A stretch of DNA of 64,000 nucleotides from Craterostigma plantagineum (GCA_027422505.1 JAPQWV010000001.1:6944001-7008000), one strand, 5' to 3'; positions 9,351-21,750 are shown, numbered from the stretch's first letter. Notes: generated by a model not told the origin, from the letters alone. A program made the numbers and translations.

Positions 9351-12300
9351 TGGCCTGAGGAGGATTCAACACTGAATCATCAGTGGAAAAGATGCAATGC
9401 CCTAGTACGGTCATGGGTTCATCGGTCATTGTCGCGAGAACTAATCCAAGGAGCTATCTACTGTGAATCAGCTCAATCGATTTGGGCGGATCCGAAGAAA
9501 GATTTGACAAAATTAATGGAGCTAGGTTGTTCTCTCTATACAGGGAGATCAATACGATTAACCAAGGTGGAGCCTCAATTACAGAGTACTATTCAAAGTT
9601 GAGGCATCTATGGGACGAGTATGACAGCTTAATTCCCTCTCCTGCCAATGAGATATCTAAAGAATATGTGGAATTTGGAAATCAACTCAAGATGATGCAG
9701 TTCTTGATGGGACTCAATGAAGGATATAATAATGTGAGGTCTCAAATTCTCATGATGTCTCCATTACCCTCACACAGACAAGTATATTCTATGATCTGTA
9801 ATGAAGAAGCTCAAAGGAAGATAGTTTCACCTGGTCTTAGGTCTGAGGCTGCATCTATAGCTCTTCAAAGCAAAGCCTATCCTAGCTCAAAGGAAGATAG
9901 TTTCACCTGGTCTTAGGTCTGAGGCTGCATCTATAGCTCTTCAAAGCAAAGCCTATCCTCAGAAATCTTGGCACCTACAGAGTGATAAGAGCACTATTTG
10001 GTGTGATCTTTGCAAGATTGGGGGGCATACTAAGGAGAATTGTTTCAAGATTCATGATTACCCTCAGAACAGGAATAGAGGTGGCAGTAGAGGTGGAAGA
10101 GGTAGAGCTGGATCAAGAGGAGGAAGGTACAGTAATCATGGACAAGGCATATCTTCAGGACAATGGCAGAGCAATTCAATAGATGGAAATTCTGTCTCTG
10201 CTGTCTCTGCCAATCCATCAGACAATCAGCATCATCACCAACCGGCTGGAATGATGACAAGAGGAGATCCAATACGACCACATCTAACTGAGCAGCAATA
10301 TCAACAGATACTTGAGATTCTTGGAGGCCCTCACAACCAAGAACAGACTGCCTCAGGGAATACCCTTTCTAACCAAGCATGTAAAAGCTCATTTATTGGC
10401 TTCCCTGTTACTTTACACTTGCAAAGGTGGATAATAGATACAGGGGCTAATAAGCATATGATCTCCAATAAATGCCTGTTTGATGCTGGGTCAATGACTT
10501 GTAGATCTGATGCCTTTGTTAAACTACCCAATGGTAACCAAGTATGAGCTGCCAACTCTGGTTCTGTGACCTTAACCGAGAATTTACAGTTGATGGATGT
10601 GTTATTTGTGCCTGAATTTCAGTTAAATTTGTTGTCTGTGTCTCGGCTATCTAAGGATACTAATGTATATGTCACCTTTTATCCCTTGTTTTGCCTAACT
10701 CAGAAATTGGGACTGGCATGATAAGGGGGATTGGTAGGAACTTGAATGGTCTATACTACTTAGACAAAGATTGTAGTAGGCTTGGGAATGTTAAGAATGT
10801 TTGTAGTGAGCTAGATCAATCTGTTGTTGTTAATAATGCTCACTGTAATAAAGTGTTGTTGGCATAAACGATTTGGTCATATTTCTTTTAGTAGGCTTAA
10901 CTTCTTACCTGGTATGAATCTTAAAGTGCATGATAAACATAAATATTGTCATATATGTCCATTGGCAAAACACAGCAGGACCAAGTTCCCTGTAAAAGAA
11001 AATTTGACCAATTCTATAATGGAATTGTTACATATGGATGTTTGGGGACCTTATAGGGAACCAACATATAAAGGAGAAAGGTATTTTTTGACTATAGTTG
11101 ATGATTACTCAAGGGCTACTTGGGCTTTTTTGATGACTAATAAGTCTGAAGTAGTTGGTGTGATTAGAAACTTCATATCCTATGTGCAAAATCAGTTTTC
11201 AGCTAGGATCAGAACCATTAGGTCTGATAATGCTTTAGAATTCTTTAGTATAGAATGCACTAAGTTGTTTGAATCTTTAGGTATCATACATCAAAGCTCA
11301 TGCTTCTACACACCACAACAAAATGGTGCGGTTGAACGGAAACATAGGCATATTCTAGATGTAGCTCGAGCCTTGAAATTTCAATCTTATGTTCCAGTAA
11401 AATATTGGGGAGAATGCATAAAAACTGCTATCTATTTGATTAATAGGACTCCTACTCCCTTGCTTAAAGGGAAAACTCCATTTTCTGTGTTATATGGGAA
11501 GGAACCAAGCTTCTCTCATTTAAGGATATTTGGATGCTTGTGTTTTGAAAAGGTTTTACCTTATCATGATAAATTCACAGAAAAATCAAGACCTTGGTTT
11601 TTATGGGATATGCTGTTACTCAAAAAGCATATAGACTTCTTGATCTAAAAACAGACCACCTCTTGGGATGTGATCTTTTATGAGGCTTAGTTCCCTTTTT
11701 TCCAGGACAGTAAAAGAGATGGTAACCATAAGCCTGCAGGAATGCAGTATACAAATGATCTTATGCTTGAAGAATCTTACAGGAACAGTAGGAGTACAAA
11801 TCTGGATTGTAATTCTGATGGGCATGCTAATGACTTCTCTCTGAGTGATGCAGGTGAAGGTGAATTAGGAGGTCATGAGGTGGAACATAACACCTCTGGG
11901 GATCCGACAGAATCTGAAATCTCTAGGGATCAGACAGATTCTTGAGATCTCTAGGGATCAGATAGAACCTGATCCATCCCGGGAAGGAGCTATGTCTATC
12001 AGAAGGACTAGCAGACCTACTAGACCTCCTAACTGGCTCAAAGATTATGTATCTCCATTTTCAAATAACACTACTAACCATTGAAATTTCTGCAAATATC
12101 CCCTGTCTTTGTGTCTTTCTAACGACAGAATTAACCCAAAGTATGCCACATTCCTGGCTGCCTTATCCCATGAAAAAGTTCCCAAGAATTTCCGAGAGGC
12201 TGTACAATCTGAGAAGTGGAGAAAAGCCATGGAGGTAGAAATTTCTGAATTAGAATTAAACAACACATGGAAGGTAGTAAACTTGCCGAGGGGTAAAAAT

Positions 12301-13887
12301 CCTATAGGATGTAGATGGGTCTACTCAGTCAAATACAAGGCTGATGGATCCATTGAAAGGTACAAAGCTAGATTAGTTGCTAAGGGGTTTAATCAAGTTG
12401 AGGGTGTAGACTATAGTGAGACTTTTGCACCTGCAGCTAAACATGTCACAATTAGATTGATAATTACACTTCCTGCTATCCATAACTGGCCACTTTGGCA
12501 AATGGATGTTACTAATGCCTTTTTACAGGGAGAATTACTTGAGGAAGTTTATATGAGTATGCCACCAGGCCTACAGGCAGGTAATTCAGGTAATGCTATT
12601 CAGGTTTGTAAACTGGAAAAGCTACTATATGGCTTGAAACAATCTCCTCGTCAATGGAATAGTAAATTTACTATGACATTGAACAGATTTGGTTTTAAAC
12701 AATCAAAGAATGATTACTCTTTGTTTGTTAAAATCAGGGGGAGAGACATGATCTTGTTATTAGTTTATGTTGATGATATTGTGATCACTGGTAATAATGT
12801 TCACATGATGGAGGAAACTAAGTGTTATTTGAATAGCACATTTCATATGAAGGATCTAGGGGAATTAAAATATTTTTTGGGAATAGAGGTTGCTAGAACA
12901 GAGAAAGGAATTGTCCTTAATCAAAGAAAGTATGTGCTAGAATTGTTGGGTGAAACTGGTATGCTAGGTTCAAAGCCTCTTAGCATACCTGTTTAGCAGA
13001 ATGTAAAATTTGCAGATGAGTTATCTGGTGAAGCTAAAGTTGTTGATACTGTGAACTCTTCTGCTGTGAATGTTATAAACATTACCTCTGATGCTACTGA
13101 GAATATTACATCTAATACTACTGGGAATATTAGTAAATTTCCTGTTTTGACAGATTCAGTTGCTCTGATGTGTTCCACAGATACAGGTGGGGTATGCTCA
13201 GACTCTGATAAACGGCTATATCAGAGGATAGTTGGTAAAGTGATTTATTTATGTTTAACTAGACCTGATATATCATATGCAGTTCATATTCTATCACAAT
13301 ATATGTATAAGCCGAGAAAGGTTCATTTTGATGTCTTACACAGAGTACTGAGGTACTTGAAGGGGAAACCAGGTTTGGGACTGTTTTTAAAGGCTGACAG
13401 TAAGGTGTGTCTGAAAGCTTTTTGTGATGCAGATTGGGCGGCTTGTCCAAACACTAGAAGATCATTGACAGGATACCTAGTATTTCTTGGAGACTCACTG
13501 ATATCATGGAAAACCAAGAAGCAGAAAACAGTTGCTAGGAGCTCAGCCGAGGCAGAATATCGGGCCATGGCAGTAGTCACCACAGAAGTGATGTGGCTGA
13601 TCAGCTTAATGACGGAATTGGGAATTCAGAGGAATGAACTAGTACCAGTTTTCTCAGATAGCAAATCTTCTATCCAAATAGCTGCTAATCCCGTGTTCCA
13701 TGAGCGAACCAAGCACATAGAAGTGGACTGCAACTTCATAAGAGATAAGATCCAAGAGCAGGTGATCAAGACTGAATATTTATCCTCTCAGGAACAGCCA
13801 GCAGACCTGCTTACTAAGGCACTTGGAAGAGATCAGTTCGAGTATTTACTGTCCAAATTTAGTGTTCTAAACCTGTATGAACACTAA
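9351..13887 (+). pseudogene. gag-pol of copia element 1 (frameshifted)
   Basis: Copia gag resumes at 9351. A gag frame runs to 9916, followed by a CCHC knuckle C-D-L-C-x4-H-x4-C near 9998-10045. Protease has W-I-I-D-T-G-A (about 10431). The GAG-pre-integrase zinc region lies near 10865, then the integrase core to 11600 with catalytic D (I-V-D-D-Y-S), D (R-S-D-N-A) and E (G-A-V-E-R-K). RT spans 12109-12996 with the Y-V-D-D motif near 12766. RNase H spans 13190-13887 with A-F-C-D-A-D-W and S-S-A-E-A-E-Y. Frame breaks lie near 9880 (a 76-bp tandem duplication), 10548 and 11645, and a TAG at 12994. The polyprotein would have driven reverse transcription and integration; it is now broken. Confidence 0.9.
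9809..9960 (+). repeat. 76-bp tandem duplication within copia gag
   Basis: The sequence beginning gctcaaaggaagatag at 9809 is repeated at 9885 with a period of 76 bp. Because 76 is not a multiple of three, the duplication shifts the frame and brings in the stop at 9914-9916. Confidence 0.9.
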
Positions 13888-13899
13888 ATTTGAGGGGAG

Positions 13900-14094
13900 T
13901 GTAAAAGAGTGTATATAATTCTGACAGGATCAATCTGTATTCTTAGACTGATATGTAAAGTAGATAATAGCAAGGGCTAAGATGCAAACTGTGTAACTCT
14001 ATATATACACTGCTTGAGTGTATATGTTATTATTATTGAATTCCTTTTTAACAAACTGTGGTTTACATACACTTTACTCTGTTATTAACTAACA
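13900..14094 (+). repeat. 3' LTR of copia element 1
   Basis: It starts TGTAAAAGAGTG after the purine tract gaggggag and ends ACTAACA, followed by the target duplication gtttc. It is about 8 bp shorter than the 5' LTR. Sequence from 14100 to 14715 holds no gene that I can recognise. Confidence 0.92.
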
Positions 14095-14719
14095 GTTTCT
14101 GCGTTCGAGTCAAACGGAACTAAATTTGATTTCATACAACGGTACTTTTCTCGTTCAATATATTAGGGCGTTTCTGGGCCCGAAACCAAACGGATTAATT
14201 AATTCGATCAATATGTACAAGTTTTACTGAATATAACCAAAAAAAAATCAACTTCAATGAACGGGTTTTCTGATTAATGTCGAATGATAGATTTACTGCT
14301 TTTTTATAGCCAATTAAAGGGCATCGCATCTTAATAAACAATGATTGAACAAAGGGTACGTGTTTTATTTGTATAATGTGTTTTTTTTATCATTTAATAT
14401 ATACTTATAATTGACAATATGCTCTGTGAAATTAATTATATTAAAGGGTTGAAAAATAAGGTAAAGATAAATCAATCCACCACCTGAAAAGTGTTTTATA
14501 TTATGATGACATGTTATTGAAACTCACATTCGCTATTGGCTTTGTGGTCCTTACATTGCAACTTGCAAGCCAAGCAATAGTAAAAGATCGAGTAACTCTA
14601 ATATTGTGCTTATTATATATATGGTATATATAAAATAGGGTTGGAGACGTATATATTTGATTAAATGATTCTTCTGTTACAATTGAGCTATAAAAATTTT
14701 CTAATAATCAACCACACTG

Positions 14720-15600
14720 AGGGCCCGTTTGGTTGGAGGGATGGGATTAAAAAGTATTAATTTTAATTGGGTTTAAATAATGGAGGATATGAATTTTTTT
14801 AGTGTTTGGTTAATGTGTTTAAATAATAATTTCGGATGTGTTTGGTAAGTGGGTTTACATGGTATTAAAAAGTAAATGCAATTACAGTTTTACCCTTGTT
14901 TTAACGCAAGTAAGAATTTATAAAGTATATCACCATACGTTGTTCATTTTAAATGAAAATTTGGCAATACGGAGAAAATTAGATAAAAAAATATACGATG
15001 AACAGTCAACATGCAAAATTTGATGCTAGATCATACGCAGAACATTTTACAATTCAAGAAAACAACAAATACAAAACAATGTATTGAGTACAACCCATTT
15101 AAGCCTCACGAAATCCCCATATTAGAAAATATTGCTCAACCCAAAAGCTCTTCATGAAATCGATCAGAAATTGAAAATATTGTTCAACCCAAGTCCGGTA
15201 CAACCAATTTAAGCCTCGAATAGCAATAATTAAGTCAGAGAATCATAGATTTTATGAAAAATCCCCAAATTCAAAAACTTTAGGTTTAAAATAGAATCAC
15301 ATCATTCGAGCTTAGTCAAGGTATGGAATTGTCGTATGGAATCTTCTTCTCGCTGCAGGGACGCTCACCGGTGCTTGAATTCGACGGAAAATGCTCTTTG
15401 TCGTGCTGAATTATGCGCGGGAGGATGAATTTTTTTTATTGAAAACCAACGGAGAATCTCGATGATGGCTGCAAACTGATGTGGGGAGGGGTAACGTAGA
15501 AAATAATATTTTAAGTGAAGGATAATATAGTCACAAAATAAAAGTATTATATAAAGCTAGGGGTATAGGCTGATTTACTTAACACCTTATTGGAAGTATT
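14720..15600 (+). other. Non-coding stretch with one transposon-like terminus
   Basis: At 14722 'gggcccgtttggttgga' resembles the inverted-repeat terminus of plant DNA transposons (hAT or Harbinger type). No inverted partner was found downstream, so any element is incomplete or diverged. The rest is AT-rich with no supported reading frame. The next 350 bp (15600-15950), with 'gtcccacaccgac' and a pyrimidine-rich stretch, likewise show no gene. Confidence 0.3.
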
Positions 15601-15984
15601 TTGAGGGTATTAATTAAATCTTTAGAGTCCCACACCGACTAGGTATACGATTTTGCTTTTGTTTATATATTACTTTATAAGCCTTTTTGGCCACCACGTC
15701 GGTGAGGGTCTGAGGTGGGCCCACGGTTTGTTGAACCCTAAACCTTCTTTGCTTATCAGAGTCCAAGTAACAAAAGAGGGTTGTTTCGCCGGAGATTTTC
15801 CCTCTCTAAATGAAATATAATCTCCGATGCCGCGCGTGTGGTTCCATCCTCAGCTATGTGTCTGGCTCGTAGGTGGTGGCCCGCTTGGCGCGTGACTTAG
15901 ACGTCGCTTCGTGGGTTCACTAGTATGTCCTCGTCAGTCGCCCTCACCCTTTTTTTTCGTTCTTATTTACCCCCAAAAAATTAA

Positions 15985-16290
15985 TGAGTTAGTAACTTGT
16001 ATCTATTTCATACGAGTTACTCCTGCCAGGTGGCCCGCTGACCTGACGTGGCTTGTACCTCGTATGCCTTTTTTATGAGTTAGTAACTCGTATGATTTGC
16101 ATACGAGTTACTACGGTGGGGCGCTAACCTGACGTGGCAAAAATATTTGAACGTAACTCGTATAAACGGCATACGAGTTACTAACTCGTAAAAAGGGCAT
16201 ACGAGTTATTTTCGTGGCCGACCAACCTGCATGGCCATGTAGTGTCAGAACAATAATGCGAGAACTCGTAAAAACTACATACGAGTTACG
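15985..16290. repeat. Palindromic repeat array, left side of PMD gene
   Basis: Several copies of 'gtaactcgtat' are each followed within about 10 bases by the complement 'atacgagttac' (near 15991-16020, 16078-16113, 16155-16207 and 16263-16288). Related spacers contain 'cctgacgtgg'. The same palindrome recurs at 18906-19064 beyond the other end of the gene, so the two arrays probably mark the ends of one transposon. Confidence 0.8.
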
Positions 16291-16396
16291 TGCGAGTTGG
16301 CAATAATGCATGCAATAATTCGAGTACCTGCAATAATGCATGCAATAATGTGAGCTGTGTTGGGCTGCAGATGACTGCAAGGAGGGTGAAAAATCG

Positions 16397-18270
16397 TCAA
16401 AAGAAGGACGGGTTAACAGCTTCGTGCACCTGAGATGGTCCCGCCTCATGTAGGTGAGATGGTCCGGGCTCATGTACGTGAGACGGTCCGACCTCATGTA
16501 CGTGAGAAAATATGGCCTCGCTGCTCCGTCGAACTTGGCGTCGCGAGATGAACATATTATCCATTTGCTCCAGCAAATGGATCAACTCGTCGTAATTGCC
16601 ACCCCTTGCGTAACATAGGCTGTCGTGAACCCCGCGTTCCTGAAAATGAAAAAGGAAATTATATCATTTGAGATATTTAACAAATAACATTAATAAATAA
16701 ATTAAACTTACGATGCTCGACATAAAAACTGCATCCCCCGTCTGGAAGCCACGTGACATCTGAACCGCATGTGGAGACATGTAGAGGCGAGTGATTCGAT
16801 GAAACCAGTCGTAATATCCGTCCTCCACCGACAAGAGTGCAGTCGTGGGAGGACCATTAACAACGTTCTCCTCTCGATCCTCCCAACATCCAATCCAGCC
16901 TGCATGATGAGTCCTCCAATCCATCCCCGACCGATGTCGACGCTCGTACGTATGGAAATTGGTATCTCGATACGGCGGTATAACGAGCATCCCTTGGATG
17001 ATTCCAAACTGTCAAAGGATTCGTTCGGGGTAATGCCACTCCACGATATTGAAGAAGATAAGGGGACACCTCGATCGACAAGCGATCGGTAAGCACTGGG
17101 GAGGAAGTTCGACAATCTCCGGGAGCGTCATGTTGTACGGCTCCCATACAAATTGATGCGCCCGCAGGCGATCAAGGTACTCGCGGATGGTGCGTATGTT
17201 CGAATTAGTCGACGTAGTGTGATCGTATAACGCGTTCCACCTGTCATATATTTACACAACATTTATAAATGTAACAAGGAAAAAAAATTACAAACGTTAT
17301 GAACTACCATACCTCGCAGCATGTGGCGGGATCGGTAAGACTATCCCGTCGACTATACTAGGCTCCATGGAGATACGATGAAGCTCACGAACTGGCTGAA
17401 ATGGCAGGATCCTCACATATGCACATGCCTAAAACAATTCACATGTTTTAAATAAATTTTTAGAATAATAATAAAATTAATCAAAGTTTCTATATAATAC
17501 CTGCAACAGCCGTAGGGGTCCGCCTATATTAAGCTTTTTCGGCTCGCATGCCGAACAAAGCTCTCTGTACAGGAACGCTAGGACCGCACTACCCTAACTA
17601 AACGTGGCTACCTCATCAATATCCTCCAACAGTTGAAGGTAGGTCAACGATACGGTGCTCACGCTACAGTCGGGAACATCACCGCACCAAAGAGCAGCAT
17701 CGCGTAACCACGTGCTGAAAACTCAACCTCTTCCTCGTCATCATCCGAAATTGGATAGGCCAACAACCAACTCGCTAGCGACTTCATCGAAAGCGATGAC
17801 CCCTTACTTTTCTCAGCAGGCGGTCTAAAACCTAGCAACCACTCGCACTCGTCCATCCACTGTATGACCATCCTCGGTTGGATCATACCGGATACACAAC
17901 TACAATCTACAGGCAAACCCCACAAAATTCCCACGTCCTGTAAAGTGACGGTCGCCTCCCCGACATAAAAATGAAACGAGTGGGTCTCCTTCCTCCAACG
18001 CTCTACCAATGTTGTAATTAAATGAGGGTCAACCCTCTGTGACATACAGCTGTAGACGCTGTATAGACCCATATCGTTCAACTTATCTAATAAGCGACCG
18101 TGTAGAATAATCGGTGCTTCTCTCGTACCCCACACAACATTCTCTAAGGACCTAATCTTAATAGTCCTATCTATCGCACCATCATCTAAAAATAAATCAG
18201 TACTACGATGATTTGACTGCATCGTCAACACCGAACTATCAAAATGCCCGTAATAAGAATCCAAATCCAT
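16397..18270 (-). pseudogene. Plant mobile domain (MAIN-like) gene, decayed
   Basis: Four exons can be traced on the minus strand: 18270-17501, 17428-17313, 17240-16712 and 16639-16397, with consistent GT-AG borders. Exon 1 carries the plant mobile domain (PF10536-type), including 'SFHFYVGEATVTLQDVGILW', 'LPVDC' and 'GYAMLLFGAVMFP'. Exon 3 has the family pattern 'CPLI.F...EWHYPER', and exon 4 ends in an S-H-V-H-E-x-G-P repeat. Exon 1 has a one-base frameshift near 17675 and an in-frame TAG near 17600, and exon 3 another frameshift near 17020, so no full protein is made. PMD proteins (Arabidopsis MAIN/MAIL1 relatives) act in nuclear gene silencing, and many copies ride on transposons. The flanking palindromic arrays favour transposon origin here. 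Confidence 0.8.
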
Positions 18271-18397
18271 CTATAGTAAAAAAACGACGTATAAATAGAT
18301 CAATCATGATTACTATTGTAAAAATATCGACGATAAAATAAAATACTTCGTAAAATCAAAAATAAATATAACGAGGAACGGGGATCGCTCACCGGAC

Positions 18398-18840
18398 GTG
18401 ATCGCGCGTAGATCGTCACGGGGGTCGAGGCGGCGGGTTAACGCGGCGAGTCGTCGAGGCGGACCGGCAGCAGCGGGTCGAGGCGGCGGCTCGTCAAGGC
18501 GGGGCGGCAGGACGCGGCTGGCGGCGGCGGGTCAAGGCAGCCTGCGGGGCAGCAGCAGAAGGCGGCGACGGGCGGCGGCGGGTCGAGGGGGGCTGCAGTG
18601 GGACCTCGTCGAGGCCGGACGGCGGTTCGCGGGGCAGCTGGTCGAGGCGGAGGACCTCATCGAGCCGGGGCGGCGGCGGGCAGCAAACGTCGACGAGGCG
18701 GGGCGGCGGGCGGCGGAGAACAGCAGGTCGTTGCGGCGTGTCGAGGCGGGCCGGCGTGTCGCGGAGGGGGGCTGGTCGGCGGCTGCGGGCGGCGGGTCCT
18801 TGAGGTTCGGCGGAGGTCGCGGAGTGGGGCGCTCCAACTT
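18398..18840. repeat. GC-rich (GTCGAGGCGG)n-like degenerate repeat
   Basis: This segment is unusually GC-rich against AT-rich surroundings and consists of degenerate copies of 'gtcgaggcggcgg'. Open frames on both strands are Arg/Gly- or Pro/Arg-rich and look like by-products of composition. It lies just upstream of the PMD pseudogene start, where it may serve as its promoter or 5' leader. Confidence 0.7.
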
Positions 18841-18905
18841 CGGCGGCTTCTTCAAGCTTCGTCTTCGTCTGTTCGTCTTCGCCGCTAGGGTTTTAAAAAC
18901 AGATC

Positions 18906-19064
18906 TAACTCGTATAAAGTTCATACGAGTTACGGGTTATAACTCGTATGAATTTTATACGAGTTATGTAACGTGTAGTCCGACTGGAATCTTTCCAGCT
19001 GGACTCGTAACTCGTTACGAACTTATACGAGTTACATAACTCGTAATAAATTGATACGAAATTT
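18906..19064. repeat. Palindromic repeat array, right side of PMD gene
   Basis: At least three 'aactcgtat...atacgagtta' palindromes occur here (18906-18932, 18940-18966 and 19006-19034), plus a degenerate fourth. They match the left array at 15985-16290. Confidence 0.8.
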
Positions 19065-19316
19065 ACTATTTTATTAATGCTTTTCGTTTTCTGTTTATTT
19101 CTTTAATGCTTATTTTTTATTTGTTTATTTTATTAAAAATACCTATAAATATTAATCATCTTTAAAATGATAGATCGAGGGTTGAAATTTTTCTCCAATG
19201 ATGAAATAAAAAAATTACCGTCTAGAAATGCAGGTTTTCCAAAAAATAAAATAAATAAACACGTGATTGATAATTTGGCGCCGTGATGCTGCGATGCGCA
19301 GTCTCAATATTCCTTA

Positions 19317-19871
19317 GACTATATTTATCCATAACCTCCACAACCGGTCATGAGAATAAAATATTAATTTCTCTCTCCTCTACATCCACAACCTACACCT
19401 CAAACCCAACCTAAATAATTTCAACTTTATCAACAACCCAACACAACCTATAATATTTATATTTTATAATTATTTTAAGTAGTATTTGAATGTTTGAAAA
19501 ATAGATTACATTATATGATATTAAATTTAGATACTTTGGTCATTGGAGAAACAAAATAATATGAATTATGATAGATTATACAATGTGATAGAGAAACAGA
19601 TAATTTGAAATTGTGATTCAAAATGTATCAATATCAGTCTCTATTTGTAGAGAAAAAAATCATATATTTTGGTAAAAAAATAAATTAAAATTTTAATATA
19701 TAATTAAATGTATCATAAAAACCACAAAAATAATGTACAGAAAACTGTTCACAACCGGTTGGTGAACCAGGTTGGTCCACCAACCGGTTGTGGAATTAAT
19801 TGAATTTTTTTGCTTTATTTTAAATGCTTTTAATCCACGACCGGTCGTGAATGTTACCGATAAACATAGTC
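19317..19871. mobile_element. Tourist-like (PIF/Harbinger) MITE
   Basis: The element starts GACTATATTTATCC and ends GATAAACATAGTC, an imperfect terminal inverted repeat that continues inward into CCACAACCGGTC / GACCGGTCGTGG. It is flanked by the trinucleotide TTA at 19314-19316 and 19872-19874, the target preferred by Harbinger elements. The interior is AT-rich, with a second palindrome (ccaaccggttgtg region near 19745-19790). It has no coding capacity. Confidence 0.75.
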
Positions 19872-20417
19872 TTATACATTATTCTTGATACAACTTACAA
19901 GCTAAAGCGCATTATATTCATCTATGCAGAGTATTATATATTTCATAAGCAGTTCAATAATATTTGCGCGCAGCTTACATATGATAATTGAAGTGAAAAT
20001 AATAGGAAATATTCGAAAAATCTCCTACCTTGTATTTAAGAGGATTCAAAGCCAAGATGTTGAGCGCGATCATATTAAAAAAGGAGGATCAATAGAGAAG
20101 AGCTCTATATAAGAAAGAACAGAGGGTTTATTGGTAATCTTCCCGTAATACTCGTAGGAAAATCCCGCCGCCCGTCGGGAGAAAAGGGGAAAAAAAAAAA
20201 AAGACTAGACATGCATCTGAGTTAGGGTTTTTTTATAGTTCAATAATCTTCCTGAATAACCTCCTATTACAACCTCTAAAGATCTTCCCCTCAATCAACA
20301 TATGTGGAAGCTTAGACACAAACACGAAACTATACGACTATTCTATATCAGTGAAAGATGGCATCAAGATGTATACATATGCAATCATCAAGAATTACAA
20401 CCCTTTTCTTCTAACCA

Positions 20418-20760
20418 CTAGTACAAAATATTGTATAGGCTACTGCACTTTTTGCGTCTGTTCTTCAGAAATCGACGCTTAAAATGGAAGCGGTGGCATT
20501 TTGGTAAATAAATTCGCTGAGAAGCATCGGTTGTTTCATACAAACCGACGCAGAAAGATTTTATAAACTATAGGCATCGGTTATTAATTAAAACCGACAC
20601 TTATTGTTGAACAATCCGCATCGGTTGTTTACTATAACCGATGCAAATTATTTTATGAAGGTATAAGCGTCTATTACGGCCAACAACCGACGCTGTGTTC
20701 TATAAATTTCAGACGCATCGAACCATTCGGTCCAAATTGCGAAGAAAGACAAAAGCGGCG
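20418..20760 (+). mobile_element. CACTA-like 5' terminus with subterminal repeats
   Basis: The sequence starts cactagtacaaaa, a CACTA-type terminus. It is followed by four or five copies of palindromic units made of 'gcatcggtt' and 'aaccgacgc' (20527-20560, 20574-20605, 20618-20643, 20664-20695). Such subterminal arrays are transposase-binding sites in En/Spm elements. No matching 3' end was found, although 'aactagtacaaaattg' recurs in the same orientation at 21806. No transposase gene is visible. Confidence 0.55.
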
Positions 20761-21183
20761 ACACTTAGGCGATTCCGGCGATTTCGAAGGTGATTTCACA
20801 TACAGTTGCGGCGAAGATTGGGAGCAAATTCACGGTAAAGGTGCGTCTTCGTGGGTATTTCCGTTTTGCTTTGGGTTGATTTTCGATTTTCGATTGGTTT
20901 TCCGATTTCTGTCTAATTTGGTTATAATTGGCCGTTCTTGTCAATTTGTTTGTGTTATTGGACATGTGTTTGAGTGTCAATTTGTATCAATTCGATGTTG
21001 TTGTATTGATATGGGTGTTTTTCCCAAAAGTAGGGTTTTTGAGCGAAATTTGGGGCTCGACTTTGCTGTGCTGGGCGTGTTCTTGGCCTTGCATTGTGAA
21101 TATTTGAGGTCCATTCGGATATATCAACTGTTGGGTTGCACGATTGGTGCGTTTGCCCTTCATTCGGGCTTAAGGTGCGTCAT

Positions 21184-21750
21184 TTCGGTTTTCGGCCGAA
21201 TTTTGGGTTGATTTTGGCTTTTCGAATTTAAGCTATTATTTTGTAGAATCTTTCTTGCATCTGGACAATTTTTGTTTGTATATGTCGTCATCGTTATAAA
21301 TTACTAACCGATATGTTGGGTTGATATTTGGGATTTTTATTTCGAAATTAGGGTTTGGGCGAATTTGAATTGGTTAGCTAAAGTCTCGTGTGGGCAGCTG
21401 CGATTGGGTGATTAACGGCAATACTATAGGACGGCGATTGTTCTTCATTAGAAGGCGTAAGGTGCGTCCTTTCGTCGATTTCGGTTTCTGGCCGAAATTC
21501 GAAAATGATTTTTTCGTATTTAAGCTGTTATTTTGTCGAATCTTTCGTGCACTGGATAGTTGTTGTTTGTATATGTTGTTATCGTTATAAATATAATTGA
21601 TGTATTTGGGTTGATTTTGGAAATTTTTAATTCGAAATCAGGGTTTGGGCGAATTTGCATTGGTTAGCTAAACTCTCGTGTGGGCAGCTGCGATTGGGTG
21701 ATTGACGGCGATAGGACGGGGATTGTTCTTCATTAGAAGGTGTAAGGTGC
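21184..21750 (+). repeat. Two tandem ~285-bp repeats
   Basis: Unit 1 (about 21184-21475) and unit 2 (about 21476-21750) share long blocks in the same order: 'ttcggccgaa', 'gttgtttgtatatgt', 'tagggtttgggcgaattt', 'cgtgtgggcagctgcg' and 'ttgttcttcattagaagg'. A partial earlier copy may begin near 20870. No conserved reading frame exists. They lie within the CACTA-like region and were probably part of its interior. Confidence 0.8.

Larger units (their letters stand above)
3573..14094 (+). mobile_element. Ty1/copia LTR retrotransposon 1 (complete but disrupted)
   Basis: Two LTRs of about 200 bp (3573-3775 and 13900-14094), both starting TGTAAAAGAGTG and ending in ACTAACA, flank the element. A perfect 5-bp target duplication (gtttc) lies at 3568-3572 and 14095-14099. 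A tRNA-Met-type primer-binding site, tggtatcagagcc, follows the left LTR at 3776, and a polypurine tract (gaggggag) precedes the right LTR. Domains run gag, protease, integrase, RT, RNase H, the copia order. The gag leader is interrupted at 4139 by an Athila-like element that ends at 9350. Frameshifts and stops make the element non-autonomous. Short LTRs suggest the Ale/Retrofit lineage, but that is not proven here. Confidence 0.93.

Noticed and set aside
14176..14192. 'ggcccgaaaccaaacgg' seen also at 33881
   Set aside because: A short shared word at two sites without further flanking similarity; too little for a repeat family.
18398..19039. Long Arg/Gly-rich and Pro/Arg-rich frames
   Set aside because: They follow from the extreme GC composition and occur on both strands; no splice context or family match.
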